A DNA stretch of 64,000 nucleotides, taken from Mycobacterium simiae (GTDB lineage: Bacteria; Actinomycetota; Actinomycetes; Mycobacteriales; Mycobacteriaceae). Below are positions 16,784 to 24,746 of the stretch, one piece after another. Position numbers and translations under genes: made by a program. The DNA lies in the NCBI RefSeq assembly GCF_010727605.1, contig NZ_AP022568.1, positions 3,782,001 to 3,846,000 on the forward strand. The letters run 5' to 3'. Position 1 is the stretch's first letter, and each line of letters begins with the position of its first letter. Below the pieces are notes generated by a model that did not search any database, was not told where the DNA came from, and saw only the letters and a list, made by a program, of their open reading frames with translations.

Positions 16784-18037
16784 CTAACCTACGCCGGCGG
16801 CGGCCGCGGTACGCGGCGCCGCGACGACCGGGGCGGCCTTGTGCAGGCATTCCTGCCATTCGGCGTCGGGATCGGAATCGGCGGTGATGCCGCCGCCCAC
16901 CCCCAGCACCGCGCCGCCGGCTGCGTCGAACTCCACGGTCCGGATCGCGACGTTCAGCTCGCATCCCGCTATCGGCGACGCCAATCCAATTGTGCCGCAG
17001 TAGATTCCGCGGCGGTGCTGTTCCCATTGCGAAATGAGTTGGCGGGCACGGTGTTTGGGTGTTCCGGTGACCGAGGCCGGCGGGAAGGCGGCGTCCAGCA
17101 GTGCGGCAGTGGGCAGCTCGACGGGAACCTGCGCCGAAACCGTCGACACCAAATGCCACACACCCGGTGCCCGTCGAATCACCAGCAGCTCAGGCACTTT
17201 GACCGTTCCGGTGACCGCGACCCGGCCCAGGTCGTTGCGGACCAGGTCCACGATCATGATGTTCTCGGCCACTTCTTTGGGGGAGGCACGCAGCGCGGAC
17301 GGCCAGGCGTCCAACGGCAGGGTCCCCTTGATCGGGCTGGACGTCACCAGGGTGCCGCGGCGGCGCAGGAATAGTTCGGGAGACAGCGACGCGACCGCTC
17401 CGGTGGGGCCGGCGACGTAGGCGGCGCGGGCCGGCGAGGTACGCGCAACGCCGTCGACGAAGAAGTCCAAGGCGCCGCCGCGGACCGTGCCGGTGAACCG
17501 GGTGCACACGCAGGCCTGGTAGACCTCGCCCGCGCGAATCGCCTCCAGACAGGCAAGGACGCCGTCGCGGTGGGCCGCCCGGTCGGCCGCCCCCCACTCG
17601 ATCCGGAAGTCGCGCGGCGGCCCGGGGGTGGCGGCCAGCGCGGCCGTCAGCCACTGCGGCATCGGCGCCCCGGACAGACTCTCGTACCACCACCGGCCGT
17701 CCCGATCGCGGCGCAGCACACAGTCGGTCCAGCCGCCGGCGGCCTCGGGGATCCGGTGGGGCCGCCCGTCGGCGCCGGCGTCCGGATATGACAGATAGCC
17801 GACCCAGCCGCCGCCGACCGCGGCACCGTCGCTGGGTGGCGTGTTCAGCGGAACCGTGAAGGCGTCGGTGGCCGGCACCGGCCGCACCGCCACACTCGGC
17901 GCGATCACCGCCAGCGCACCGAACCATTCGCCGGTCAGCGCCGCGGGCGGCGGCAGACCGAGCCGGCTGGTGGCATCACCGATCGCGCGCAGCACGCGGT
18001 GCGCCTCGCCGAGACTGCCGAGCCGGTCGATCCGCAC
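16784..18037 (-). CDS. pabB: Aminodeoxychorismate synthase component I
   Basis: A 417-residue chorismate-binding enzyme (Rv1005c orthologue) that makes 4-amino-4-deoxychorismate for folate synthesis with a separate amidotransferase. The catalytic chorismate fold carries IRAGEVYQACVCTRF, SLSPELFLRR, the SPIKGTLP loop, ENIMIVDLVRNDLGRVA, and PPASVTGTPKHRA. The GTG at 18037 is chosen because it opens MRIDRLGSLGEAH, the usual family N-terminus; an upstream extension runs into non-coding sequence. It converges on rsmI with 7 bp between stops. The M. tuberculosis Rv1004c gene that usually lies between them is missing. Confidence 0.92.
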   Translation of the reverse strand: MRIDRLGSLGEAHRVLRAIGDATSRLGLPPPAALTGEWFGALAVIAPSVAVRPVPATDAFTVPLNTPPSDGAAVGGGWVGYLSYPDAGADGRPHRIPEAAGGWTDCVLRRDRDGRWWYESLSGAPMPQWLTAALAATPGPPRDFRIEWGAADRAAHRDGVLACLEAIRAGEVYQACVCTRFTGTVRGGALDFFVDGVARTSPARAAYVAGPTGAVASLSPELFLRRRGTLVTSSPIKGTLPLDAWPSALRASPKEVAENIMIVDLVRNDLGRVAVTGTVKVPELLVIRRAPGVWHLVSTVSAQVPVELPTAALLDAAFPPASVTGTPKHRARQLISQWEQHRRGIYCGTIGLASPIAGCELNVAIRTVEFDAAGGAVLGVGGGITADSDPDAEWQECLHKAAPVVAAPRTAAAAGVG

Positions 18038-18088
18038 CGACCTAGCTTGACAGAACGGCGAACTTTCGCACCTCACGGCCTGCGCGGC

Positions 18089-18991
18089 TCAGCCGCGGCT
18101 GATGTCGCGGGCGGTCGCCAGCGCGGCCAGCTTGTCTGGATTTCTCATCACGTAGAAGTTGGTGATCTTGTCCTCGACAATCTCCACGGTGATCACGCCT
18201 TCGAGGTGCCCACGCAGGTACAGCAGCACCGCCGGGGCGTTGTTGCAGTTGACGAGCTCGACGTGCAGCTCTGTCTCCTCCTGGGCCTTCCGGAACAGGC
18301 CGGCGATCGCCCGGGCGACCTTGTCGGCGCCGACGACGGGCCGGCGCGCGGCCGAAACCTTGCCCCCGCTGTCGGCCATCCAGGTGGCGTCCGGCGCCAG
18401 CATCGTCATCAGTGTTTCCACGTCGCCGCTGGCGGCGGTGGCCAGGAACTGGGCGGTGAGCTCCGCGTTGCGCCGCGGGTCCACGTTGCCGAACCGTTTG
18501 CGCCGCGCCCGCACGTGTTCGCGAGCGCGATGAGCGACCTGACGCACCGTTGGCGCCGGTTTGCCCACCGCGTCGGCGATCTCGGCGTAGTCGAACCCGA
18601 ACACCTCCCGCAGCACGAACACTGCCCGCTCGTCGGCGCTCAGCGTTTCCAGCAGCACCAGCATGGCCATCGAAACCGATTCCGCCAGAACAACATCCGC
18701 TGACGGGTCCTGGTCGTCGAGCAGCAGCGGCTCGGGCAGCCACGGCCCGACATACTCCTCGCGGCGACGGGCGCCGGCCCGTAACGCATTCAGCGCCTGC
18801 CGGGTCACCAGCTGGGCCAGGTACGACTTGGTGTCGTGCACCTTGGCCAGGTCGACGTCGGCCCACCGCAGATAGCTGTCCTGCAGCACGTCGTCGGCCT
18901 CGGTGGCCGAGCCGAGGATCTCGTAGGCAATGGTGAACAACAACGGGCGCAACAGGGTGAACCGTTGCGCGTGCTCACCGGTCGCGATCAT
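18089..18991 (-). CDS. ECF41/SigJ-type extracytoplasmic-function sigma factor
   Basis: A 300-residue sigma factor: region 2 (residues 1-85; LLFTIAYEILGSATEADDVLQDSYLRW), region 4 (about 105-165; LSADERAVFVLREVFGFDYAEIADAVGKPAPTVRQ, helix-turn-helix), then a SnoaL-like C-terminal extension. ECF41 proteins carry a DGGGK-type motif there; here it reads DSGGKVSAARRP. In this group the extension, not an anti-sigma factor, controls activity, and none is seen nearby. It is translationally coupled (ATGA overlap) behind the flavin oxidoreductase, the typical ECF41 arrangement. The upstream promoter at 20195-20222 fits the SigJ consensus, suggesting autoregulation. M. tuberculosis SigJ is the closest recalled relative. 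Confidence 0.88.
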   Translation of the reverse strand: MIATGEHAQRFTLLRPLLFTIAYEILGSATEADDVLQDSYLRWADVDLAKVHDTKSYLAQLVTRQALNALRAGARRREEYVGPWLPEPLLLDDQDPSADVVLAESVSMAMLVLLETLSADERAVFVLREVFGFDYAEIADAVGKPAPTVRQVAHRAREHVRARRKRFGNVDPRRNAELTAQFLATAASGDVETLMTMLAPDATWMADSGGKVSAARRPVVGADKVARAIAGLFRKAQEETELHVELVNCNNAPAVLLYLRGHLEGVITVEIVEDKITNFYVMRNPDKLAALATARDISRG

Positions 18992-20160
18992 GGGACCGCG
19001 ACCTGGCGGTCGGCCGGCTGGGCGGGCCGCTGCCCGCCCTTGAGCCAGAAGTATGAGCCGGGCTTGGCCGCCTCGCGCCGAATTGCCCACAGCGTGCCCC
19101 GGCAAATGCGTTCCTTGATGGCCGCGGTGACGCGGCCGCCGAGCGCCAGGTTCACCGGAGTGTCGTCGGTGTGTGCGAACTGCAGGGTGCCGCCGCTGCG
19201 GCCGATGCTGATGCACTGCCCGACGAACGCCTGGTCGAGTGGCGCGGGATCCTGGCCGGCGATGCGGGCGAGCACGGTGTTGGCGGCCTGGGCGCCCAAC
19301 GGCCCAGCGGCCTGGCAGCTCATCCGCAACGGCCGACCCGACGGCGCGGCCGCGTCACCGGCAGCGACGATACGGTCGTCGTCGATGCAGGTCAGCGCCT
19401 CGTCGGTGAGCAGCCGGCCGGCCTCGTCGGTGCGCAGTCCGCTGCGAGCGGCCAGGTCGGGCACGGCGAACCCGGCCGTCCATACCGTCGCCATGCTGGG
19501 CAGTACCGTGCCGTCGCTGAGCACCACGCTGTCCCAGCGCACCTCGGTGGCGGTGACGAATTCCGCCACGACCACACCGCGTGCGCGCAGCTGCTTGCGC
19601 ACCGAACGCCGGCCGCGCTTGCTCAGCGATGCCCCGAACGGGCCGCCGCACACCAGCGTCACCGGGCGGCCCCGTTCGGCGAGTTCGGACGCCGTTTCGA
19701 TGCCGGTCAGTCCGCCGCCCACCACGGTGACGGGAGCACCCAGCGGCAGGTCAGTGAGTGCGTAATGCAGTCGCTGCGCGCTTTCCAGATCGCAGATCCC
19801 ATAGGCGAACTCGGCCGCGCCCGGCACCGAATGCGGCATCGCGCCGATGCTGCCCACGGCGTAGATCAAGTAGTCGTAGTCGAGCTCGGCGCCGGAGGTC
19901 AGCACCAGGCGACGGGCGGTGGCGTCGATCCGGTCGACGGCGTCGACGACAAGCTGGATGCCCTCGCCGAGCAGGGTGGCGTAGTCGGCGGTCGCGGCGC
20001 CGGTGTCGGCGACCAGCTGGTGCAGCCGAATTCGTTCGACGAAGACGGGGCGGGGATTCACCACGGTGATATCGACATCGGGCCGCTGGCGCAGCCGATT
20101 GGCCGCCAAGGTGCCGGCGTATCCAGCGCCGACGACCACGACGTGGGTGTTGTTGGTCAT
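18988..20160 (-). CDS. NAD(P)H dehydrogenase-like FAD-dependent oxidoreductase
   Basis: A 390-residue two-dinucleotide-binding-fold flavoprotein. FAD site: VVVVGAGYAGTLAANRL at the N-terminus and the DRIVAAGDAAAP motif near residue 280; NAD(P)H site: VTVVGGGLTGIETASELAERG near 155. It resembles single-subunit NADH dehydrogenases and related reductases but has no obvious C-terminal membrane-anchoring helix, so the electron acceptor is unclear. It is the first gene of a two-gene operon with the ECF41 sigma factor; ECF41 factors usually regulate an adjacent oxidoreductase of this sort. Transcription is likely from the SigJ-type promoter 35 bp upstream. Confidence 0.85.
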   Translation of the reverse strand: MTNNTHVVVVGAGYAGTLAANRLRQRPDVDITVVNPRPVFVERIRLHQLVADTGAATADYATLLGEGIQLVVDAVDRIDATARRLVLTSGAELDYDYLIYAVGSIGAMPHSVPGAAEFAYGICDLESAQRLHYALTDLPLGAPVTVVGGGLTGIETASELAERGRPVTLVCGGPFGASLSKRGRRSVRKQLRARGVVVAEFVTATEVRWDSVVLSDGTVLPSMATVWTAGFAVPDLAARSGLRTDEAGRLLTDEALTCIDDDRIVAAGDAAAPSGRPLRMSCQAAGPLGAQAANTVLARIAGQDPAPLDQAFVGQCISIGRSGGTLQFAHTDDTPVNLALGGRVTAAIKERICRGTLWAIRREAAKPGSYFWLKGGQRPAQPADRQVAVP

Positions 20161-20194
20161 TGCTGTCTCCTCTTCTCGCGGGGCGTGTGCCCTT

Positions 20195-20222
20195 GAGACA
20201 CCGGAGAGCGGCCAGGCGTGAC
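20195..20222 (-). promoter_or_regulatory. SigJ/ECF41-type promoter of the oxidoreductase-sigma operon
   Basis: On the minus strand GTCACG (20222-20217) is followed by a 16-base spacer and TGTCTC (20200-20195). The published M. tuberculosis SigJ promoter is GTCACA-N16-CGTCCT, and ECF41 promoters in general are TGTCACA/CGTC; spacing is identical and both cores match closely. The start codon is 35 bp downstream. Confidence 0.7.
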
Positions 20223-20301
20223 ATTACCCGGCGCGACTGTGAGCTGGATCACGACCCATCCTCGGTCGGTCCCGGCACCGGCCCACGAAGCGGGGCCAGC
20301 G

Positions 20302-21102
20302 CTACCGCTCGACGCCCACGGGAAGGAAGGCGAAATTGTTGACGTAGACGCCGCGGGCCACCCAGTCATCCTCGGCCCGACCCGCGTTAGCCGGATCCTG
20401 GTGCACGGCCGGGTCGAATTCCGATATCGGACGTCGATCCCCATCGAGTTCGAAGTAACCCGCGTAGCCGAGTCCGGTCAGCAACTCGGTGGCCTCGGCG
20501 ACGGCATCGGGATGGTGGCGATTTTCGGCTTCGAGCAGGATTGCCGGTCGATTGCGCGACAGCGTGTCCGCGGCGCCACGCAGCACAGCTAGTTCGTGGC
20601 CTTCCACGTCGATCTTGATGAGGCCGACGTCATCCAAAGCGAGATCGTCGAGTCTTTTGACCGGGACGTCGGTGTGGCGGATGTTGCCGTGGTTGACGTC
20701 GGTGAGTGAGTTGGCGGAGTCGATAGTGCTCCGGCCCGGCTCGGACTCGACGACCCGCATCGACACAACTCCGGTCCGGTCCGATAACGCCACAGCTTCC
20801 ACCTGGACGGCGGCGCCCACCGCACGGAACATCGCCGTCAACTCGCGGGCCTGGGTCGGTCGTGGTTCGAACGCGATCACCGATCGCGAGGCCGCCAACA
20901 TGGCAATTGTGAACTGGCCGACGTCGGCGCCGACATCCACGGAAACCCGGTTGGGATCGCACATGGACCGAGCCAACCGCAGGTCGGCGCGGGACTGGCC
21001 CAGCCGTTCCAAAATGCGGTATTTCCGACGCCAGAAGAACCGAGGTGCGACCTTTTTCGCCGCAGGGGCAAGGCGGCGTTTAGCCGAACTTGCCCCAGAC
21101 AC
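20302..21102 (-). CDS. FkbM-family methyltransferase
   Basis: A 266-residue SAM-dependent methyltransferase of the FkbM type: VDVGADVGQFTIAMLAAS (SAM motif I), VIAFEPRPTQARELTAMF, VEAVALSDRTGVVSM, and the diagnostic LIKIDVEGHELAVLRGA and AILLEAENRHHPD. These enzymes O-methylate sugars or polyketides and often occur in polysaccharide loci. The GTG at 21102 is chosen over the ATG at 21135 because AGGAGA sits 7 bases before it. It is divergent from the lipoprotein gene at 21221 and probably belongs to the polysaccharide locus. Methylation of a sugar in the polymer is inferred from location. Confidence 0.85.
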   Translation of the reverse strand: MSGASSAKRRLAPAAKKVAPRFFWRRKYRILERLGQSRADLRLARSMCDPNRVSVDVGADVGQFTIAMLAASRSVIAFEPRPTQARELTAMFRAVGAAVQVEAVALSDRTGVVSMRVVESEPGRSTIDSANSLTDVNHGNIRHTDVPVKRLDDLALDDVGLIKIDVEGHELAVLRGAADTLSRNRPAILLEAENRHHPDAVAEATELLTGLGYAGYFELDGDRRPISEFDPAVHQDPANAGRAEDDWVARGVYVNNFAFLPVGVER

Positions 21103-21220
21103 TATGTTGTCTCCTGCCTGAATTAACGGAGCCATCAGCCTAGTTGATGGCCGGTGTGCCGGCTGCTACCTAGCCAGCCCACCAAGCATTGCCATACGGC
21201 GGGATCTAGCGTTGGTCGTG

Positions 21221-22777
21221 ATGATGGGAACATGCAGCAAGTTCGGCTTGGTCGCTGTGGGGTGTACAGCGTTGTTGTTGAATGGCTGCGCCAAACACAG
21301 CGATCCCGGTCCGTTGTCCGCCATAGTCAGCCCCGCCATCCCGCCCAGTGCCCAGGAAATCCCCAACCCGTTGCGGGGCCAGTACGAGGATCTGCTGAAT
21401 CCGCTTTTCCCGCAAGGGAATCCGGCCCAGCAGCGGTATCCGGCGTGGCCGGCGTCCTACGACGCCAGCGTGCGTATCTCGTGGCGACAATTGCAGCCCA
21501 CCGACCCCGCAACGCTACCTGGGGACTCGCCTGACGATCGCAGGTTCGACTTCAGCGCCATCGACGACACCCTCAACAAGCTGGCCAGCCGGAACATGCG
21601 GCTCAGCTTGCGCATCGTCACGTACAACTCCGACCCGCACGACACGACGATCGCGATCCCGGACTGGATGCGGCCGGCGTCGGCCAGCTACCCGGCGGTA
21701 CCGAATAATCCCGGGGCGACCCAAGTCGTGCCGAACTGGGACGACCCGCGCTACCTGGACGCTTTCGGCCGGTTGCTGGCGGCGCTGGGCCGCCGGTACG
21801 ACAGCGACGAACGGCTCAGCGTCTTCGAGTTCTCCGGCTATAACCAGTTTCGCGATCAAAGCATCAGTGCCGACTCGATCCGGCGACTGGTGACGGCCAA
21901 TGTCGAGGCCTTCCCGCATACCCAACTCGTGGTGGCGCCGCAGAACCCGGAGATCGTGCGAGCGCTGCTCGCCGACGACGTGACGAAAAGGTTGTCCGCC
22001 CCGGTGGGCATCCGCGCCGACTGCCTCGGCGCCCAATCGCCGTTACCGGGCTGGGCGGAATCCGGAGACTCCCAGTACGTCCGGAACAACGACGCGGTGG
22101 TCAACGCGCTCAAACAGCGACTGGCCTCGGCGCCGGTGATCACCGAATGGTGCCCGTTGCCCTCGGGAACCGACCTGAAGTCCTACTACGAACGTGGGCT
22201 GCACGACGTCGTCCGCTACCACGTGTCGATGACGGCGAGTGCCAACTTCCCGGACCGGGACTCGACCGCGGCGATGGACCCCAAGTTGTATGCGCTGTGG
22301 GCCCAGGCCAACACTGCTGCCGGGTACCGATATTCGGTGCAGGCGCGGCCGGGATCGCAGTCGATTCAGGGCAAGGTCGCGTCGATCTCGGTGGAGTGGA
22401 CGAATTACGGGTCGGCGGGGACCACCGAGCAGTGGACACCCGGCTACAAGCTGGTGGACGCCTCGGGTGCGGTGGTGCGCACGCTGCCGGCGACGGTCAA
22501 CCTCAAGACGTTGGTCCACGACGATTCGAGCCCGTCGCGCGAGGAGGCGGTGCCGACGACGTTCAGCGAGACGGTGCACGTCGACTTGGCCGGATTGGCG
22601 CCGGGGCACTACACGCTGCGCGCCACCGTGGACTGGCAACAGCACAAATCGGGCGCCTCGCACGTGGTGAACTACGGACCGATGGCGCTGGCCCGGGACG
22701 GGCGCGACGGGTCCGGTGCGTATCCGATTGCGACGCTTGACATTCCGCGTTCCAGCCTGGCCGCTACCGGCGGCTGA
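21221..22777 (+). CDS. Surface lipoprotein with glycosidase-like (DUF4832/DUF4874-type) domain, copy A
   Basis: A 518-residue lipoprotein: a signal peptide ending in lipobox LLNGC, then a predicted TIM-barrel-like domain. Features shared with DUF4832/DUF4874 proteins are NPLRGQYEDL near the mature N-terminus, DASVRISWRQLQP, RFDFSAIDDTLNKLASRNMRL and a C-terminal beta-sandwich (ISVEWTNYGSAGTTEQW, LAGLAPGHYTLRATVDW). It is a close paralogue of the product at 24747; relative to that copy it lacks about 30 residues between FEFSGY and QFRDQS and shortens a Cys-Cys loop. The pair flank a cyclic-di-GMP enzyme at the start of a polysaccharide locus, suggesting a cell-surface hydrolase or glycan-binding role. 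Catalytic residues were not identified. Confidence 0.7.
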   Translation: MMGTCSKFGLVAVGCTALLLNGCAKHSDPGPLSAIVSPAIPPSAQEIPNPLRGQYEDLLNPLFPQGNPAQQRYPAWPASYDASVRISWRQLQPTDPATLPGDSPDDRRFDFSAIDDTLNKLASRNMRLSLRIVTYNSDPHDTTIAIPDWMRPASASYPAVPNNPGATQVVPNWDDPRYLDAFGRLLAALGRRYDSDERLSVFEFSGYNQFRDQSISADSIRRLVTANVEAFPHTQLVVAPQNPEIVRALLADDVTKRLSAPVGIRADCLGAQSPLPGWAESGDSQYVRNNDAVVNALKQRLASAPVITEWCPLPSGTDLKSYYERGLHDVVRYHVSMTASANFPDRDSTAAMDPKLYALWAQANTAAGYRYSVQARPGSQSIQGKVASISVEWTNYGSAGTTEQWTPGYKLVDASGAVVRTLPATVNLKTLVHDDSSPSREEAVPTTFSETVHVDLAGLAPGHYTLRATVDWQQHKSGASHVVNYGPMALARDGRDGSGAYPIATLDIPRSSLAATGG

Positions 22778-22918
22778 CCCAGCCCACGGTGGGCCCGTCG
22801 GCGCTGGTCATAGCAAAAAAGCGGCGCTCGACCGTGATACCGTCTTCTCACCCATACCATCGGTGACCTGCCGAATCTGGCCTTTCGGCCGGGACATGCG
22901 CCCACCCCGGAGGACCCC

Positions 22919-24736
22919 ATGCCGCGCAGCCTGGACCTGGTCCTGACCTCGGTCGCCGCGCAGCTGATGGAGGCCACCGCGGCCACCGCGACGCAGGTGA
23001 GTCAAAACGTTCTCGAGCAGCTGGTCGAGCAGTTCGACGTGGACGGCAGCTTTTTGCGGCACCGCGACGAGCCGTCCGGGCAATCGGTGCTGGTTGCGCA
23101 GTGGCCGCCGCGACTCGAGGTGGGCGATTCGCTGCTCGCCGAGTGCGAGCAGGACCGCAAGCCGGTAGTGCTATCGGCGCCCAGGTCCCGCTGGAGCCGG
23201 CTGACCGGAACCTCACCGGCCCGCATACCGTCGATCGCCGCCGCGCCCCTGGTGTCGGGTGAGGTCACCACCGGTGTGCTCGGCTTCGTCAGGTTCGGCG
23301 CGCGCAACTGGAAGCAGGCCGAGATCAACCGGCTCGAGGCCGTTGCCGCGCTGTTCGCGCAACTGCAGGCCCGCATCGCCGCCGAGGAGAAGCTGCGCTA
23401 CCTCGCCGAGCATGACGACCTGACGGGTCTGTACAACCGCCGGGCGCTGGTCGCGCACCTGTCCGATCGACTGGCGTCCGGGAAGCCGGGGCCGGTCGCG
23501 GTGCTCTACCTCGACCTCGACCGGCTGAAGCCGATCAACGACTACCTGGGTCACACCGCCGGTGACTGGTTCATCAGGGTCTTCGCCGAACGTATCCAGG
23601 AGTGCGCCGGTGATCAGGCCATGATCGCGCGGCTGGGTGGCGACGAGTTCGTCGTCGTACCCGCGCAGTCGATGGCACCGGAAACCGCGGAGTCGTTCGC
23701 GCGTCGGTTGGTGCGGCTGCTGTGCGAGCGGCTGGCCATCGGCGGCCACATGATCAGCCGCACCGTCAGCATCGGGCTGGCGATCGGGATGCCCGAGCGC
23801 GACAACTGCACCGCACTGCTGCGCCGCGCCGACGAGGCGGTGCTGACCGCCAAGCGCGCGGGCGGCAACCAGGTCGCGGTCTTCACCGACGATATGTCGT
23901 TGAAAAGCGCCTTCCGTAACGACATCGAGTTGCATCTGCAAGGCGACATCGGCAGCGAGGCACTGCTGCTGCACTATCTGCCGGAGGTCGACCTGTGGAC
24001 CGGCGCGGTGGTGGCCGCCGAGGCGCTGGTCCGGTGGCGGCATCCGATCTGGGGCATGCTGCTGCCCGACTCATTCATCGGCGTGGCCGAATCCACCAAC
24101 CTGGCCAGTGAGCTCGGCCGCTGGGTGATGCGTACCGCCTGCGCGGAATTCAGCCGTTGGCGGGCCAACGGCGTTGGCCTGGGCGCCACCTTGCGCGTGA
24201 ACGTGTCTCCCGTGCAGCTCATCACCCCGGGCTTCGTGCGCAGCGTCGCCGACACCATCGACGAGTTCGGCATCGACGCCGCGTCGGTGTGCCTGGAAAT
24301 CACCGAGCGCGCCGTCGTGCACGACATCGACGCCACGTTCAACACCCTGGCCGAGCTCAAAGAGGTCGGGGTGCAGCTGGCCATCGACGACTTCGGTACC
24401 GGGTATGCGGTGCTGTCCCACCTGAAGTCGCTTCCGGTCGACATGCTCAAAATCGACGCCGGCTTCGTACGCGACCTGGGAACCAACGCCGGCGACCTGG
24501 CCATCGTCCGTGCCATCATCGGGCTGGCCGAGGCCTTCGGCCTGCAGATCGTCGCCGAAGGCGTCGAAACGCCAACTGCGGCACTGACTTTGATGCAGCA
24601 TGGCTGTCATCGGGCGCAAGGTTTTCTGCTGTCGAAACCCGTCCCCGGTGCGGAGATGGAGGCATTGCTGGCGGCGCGCTGGATGCCGATGCCTTTCCTC
24701 GCCGATCGTGAAGCCTTGTCGCAGCGCGCGATTTAG
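22919..24736 (+). CDS. GAF-GGDEF-EAL cyclic-di-GMP synthase/phosphodiesterase (Rv1354c type)
   Basis: A 605-residue soluble protein. GAF domain about residues 10-155; GGDEF domain about 160-325 with intact LGGDEFVVV (240-244) and LDLDRLKPINDYLGH; EAL domain about 335-590 with AAEALVRWRHP (EAL at 368-370), RVNVSPVQL, CLEITER, AIDDFGTGYA, LKIDAGFV and IVAEGVET. All catalytic motifs look functional for both synthesis and hydrolysis of cyclic-di-GMP. The inhibitory RxxD I-site normally five residues before GGDEF is absent, so product feedback by that route is unlikely. It closely resembles M. tuberculosis Rv1354c in domain order and sequence but sits here between paralogous lipoprotein genes of a polysaccharide locus, implying a role in controlling the polymer. 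Confidence 0.93.
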   Translation: MPRSLDLVLTSVAAQLMEATAATATQVSQNVLEQLVEQFDVDGSFLRHRDEPSGQSVLVAQWPPRLEVGDSLLAECEQDRKPVVLSAPRSRWSRLTGTSPARIPSIAAAPLVSGEVTTGVLGFVRFGARNWKQAEINRLEAVAALFAQLQARIAAEEKLRYLAEHDDLTGLYNRRALVAHLSDRLASGKPGPVAVLYLDLDRLKPINDYLGHTAGDWFIRVFAERIQECAGDQAMIARLGGDEFVVVPAQSMAPETAESFARRLVRLLCERLAIGGHMISRTVSIGLAIGMPERDNCTALLRRADEAVLTAKRAGGNQVAVFTDDMSLKSAFRNDIELHLQGDIGSEALLLHYLPEVDLWTGAVVAAEALVRWRHPIWGMLLPDSFIGVAESTNLASELGRWVMRTACAEFSRWRANGVGLGATLRVNVSPVQLITPGFVRSVADTIDEFGIDAASVCLEITERAVVHDIDATFNTLAELKEVGVQLAIDDFGTGYAVLSHLKSLPVDMLKIDAGFVRDLGTNAGDLAIVRAIIGLAEAFGLQIVAEGVETPTAALTLMQHGCHRAQGFLLSKPVPGAEMEALLAARWMPMPFLADREALSQRAI

Positions 24737-24746
24737 TATCGCAGCG

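Noticed and set aside
21102..21135. ATG at 21135 as the FkbM start
   Set aside because: AGGAGA lies 7 bases before the GTG at 21102, while the ATG has no ribosome-binding site at normal distance.
22782..22794. GCCCAC-G-GTGGGC dyad before the GGDEF-EAL gene
   Set aside because: One-base centre cannot form a hairpin and GC-rich dyads of this size are frequent here; no promoter context.
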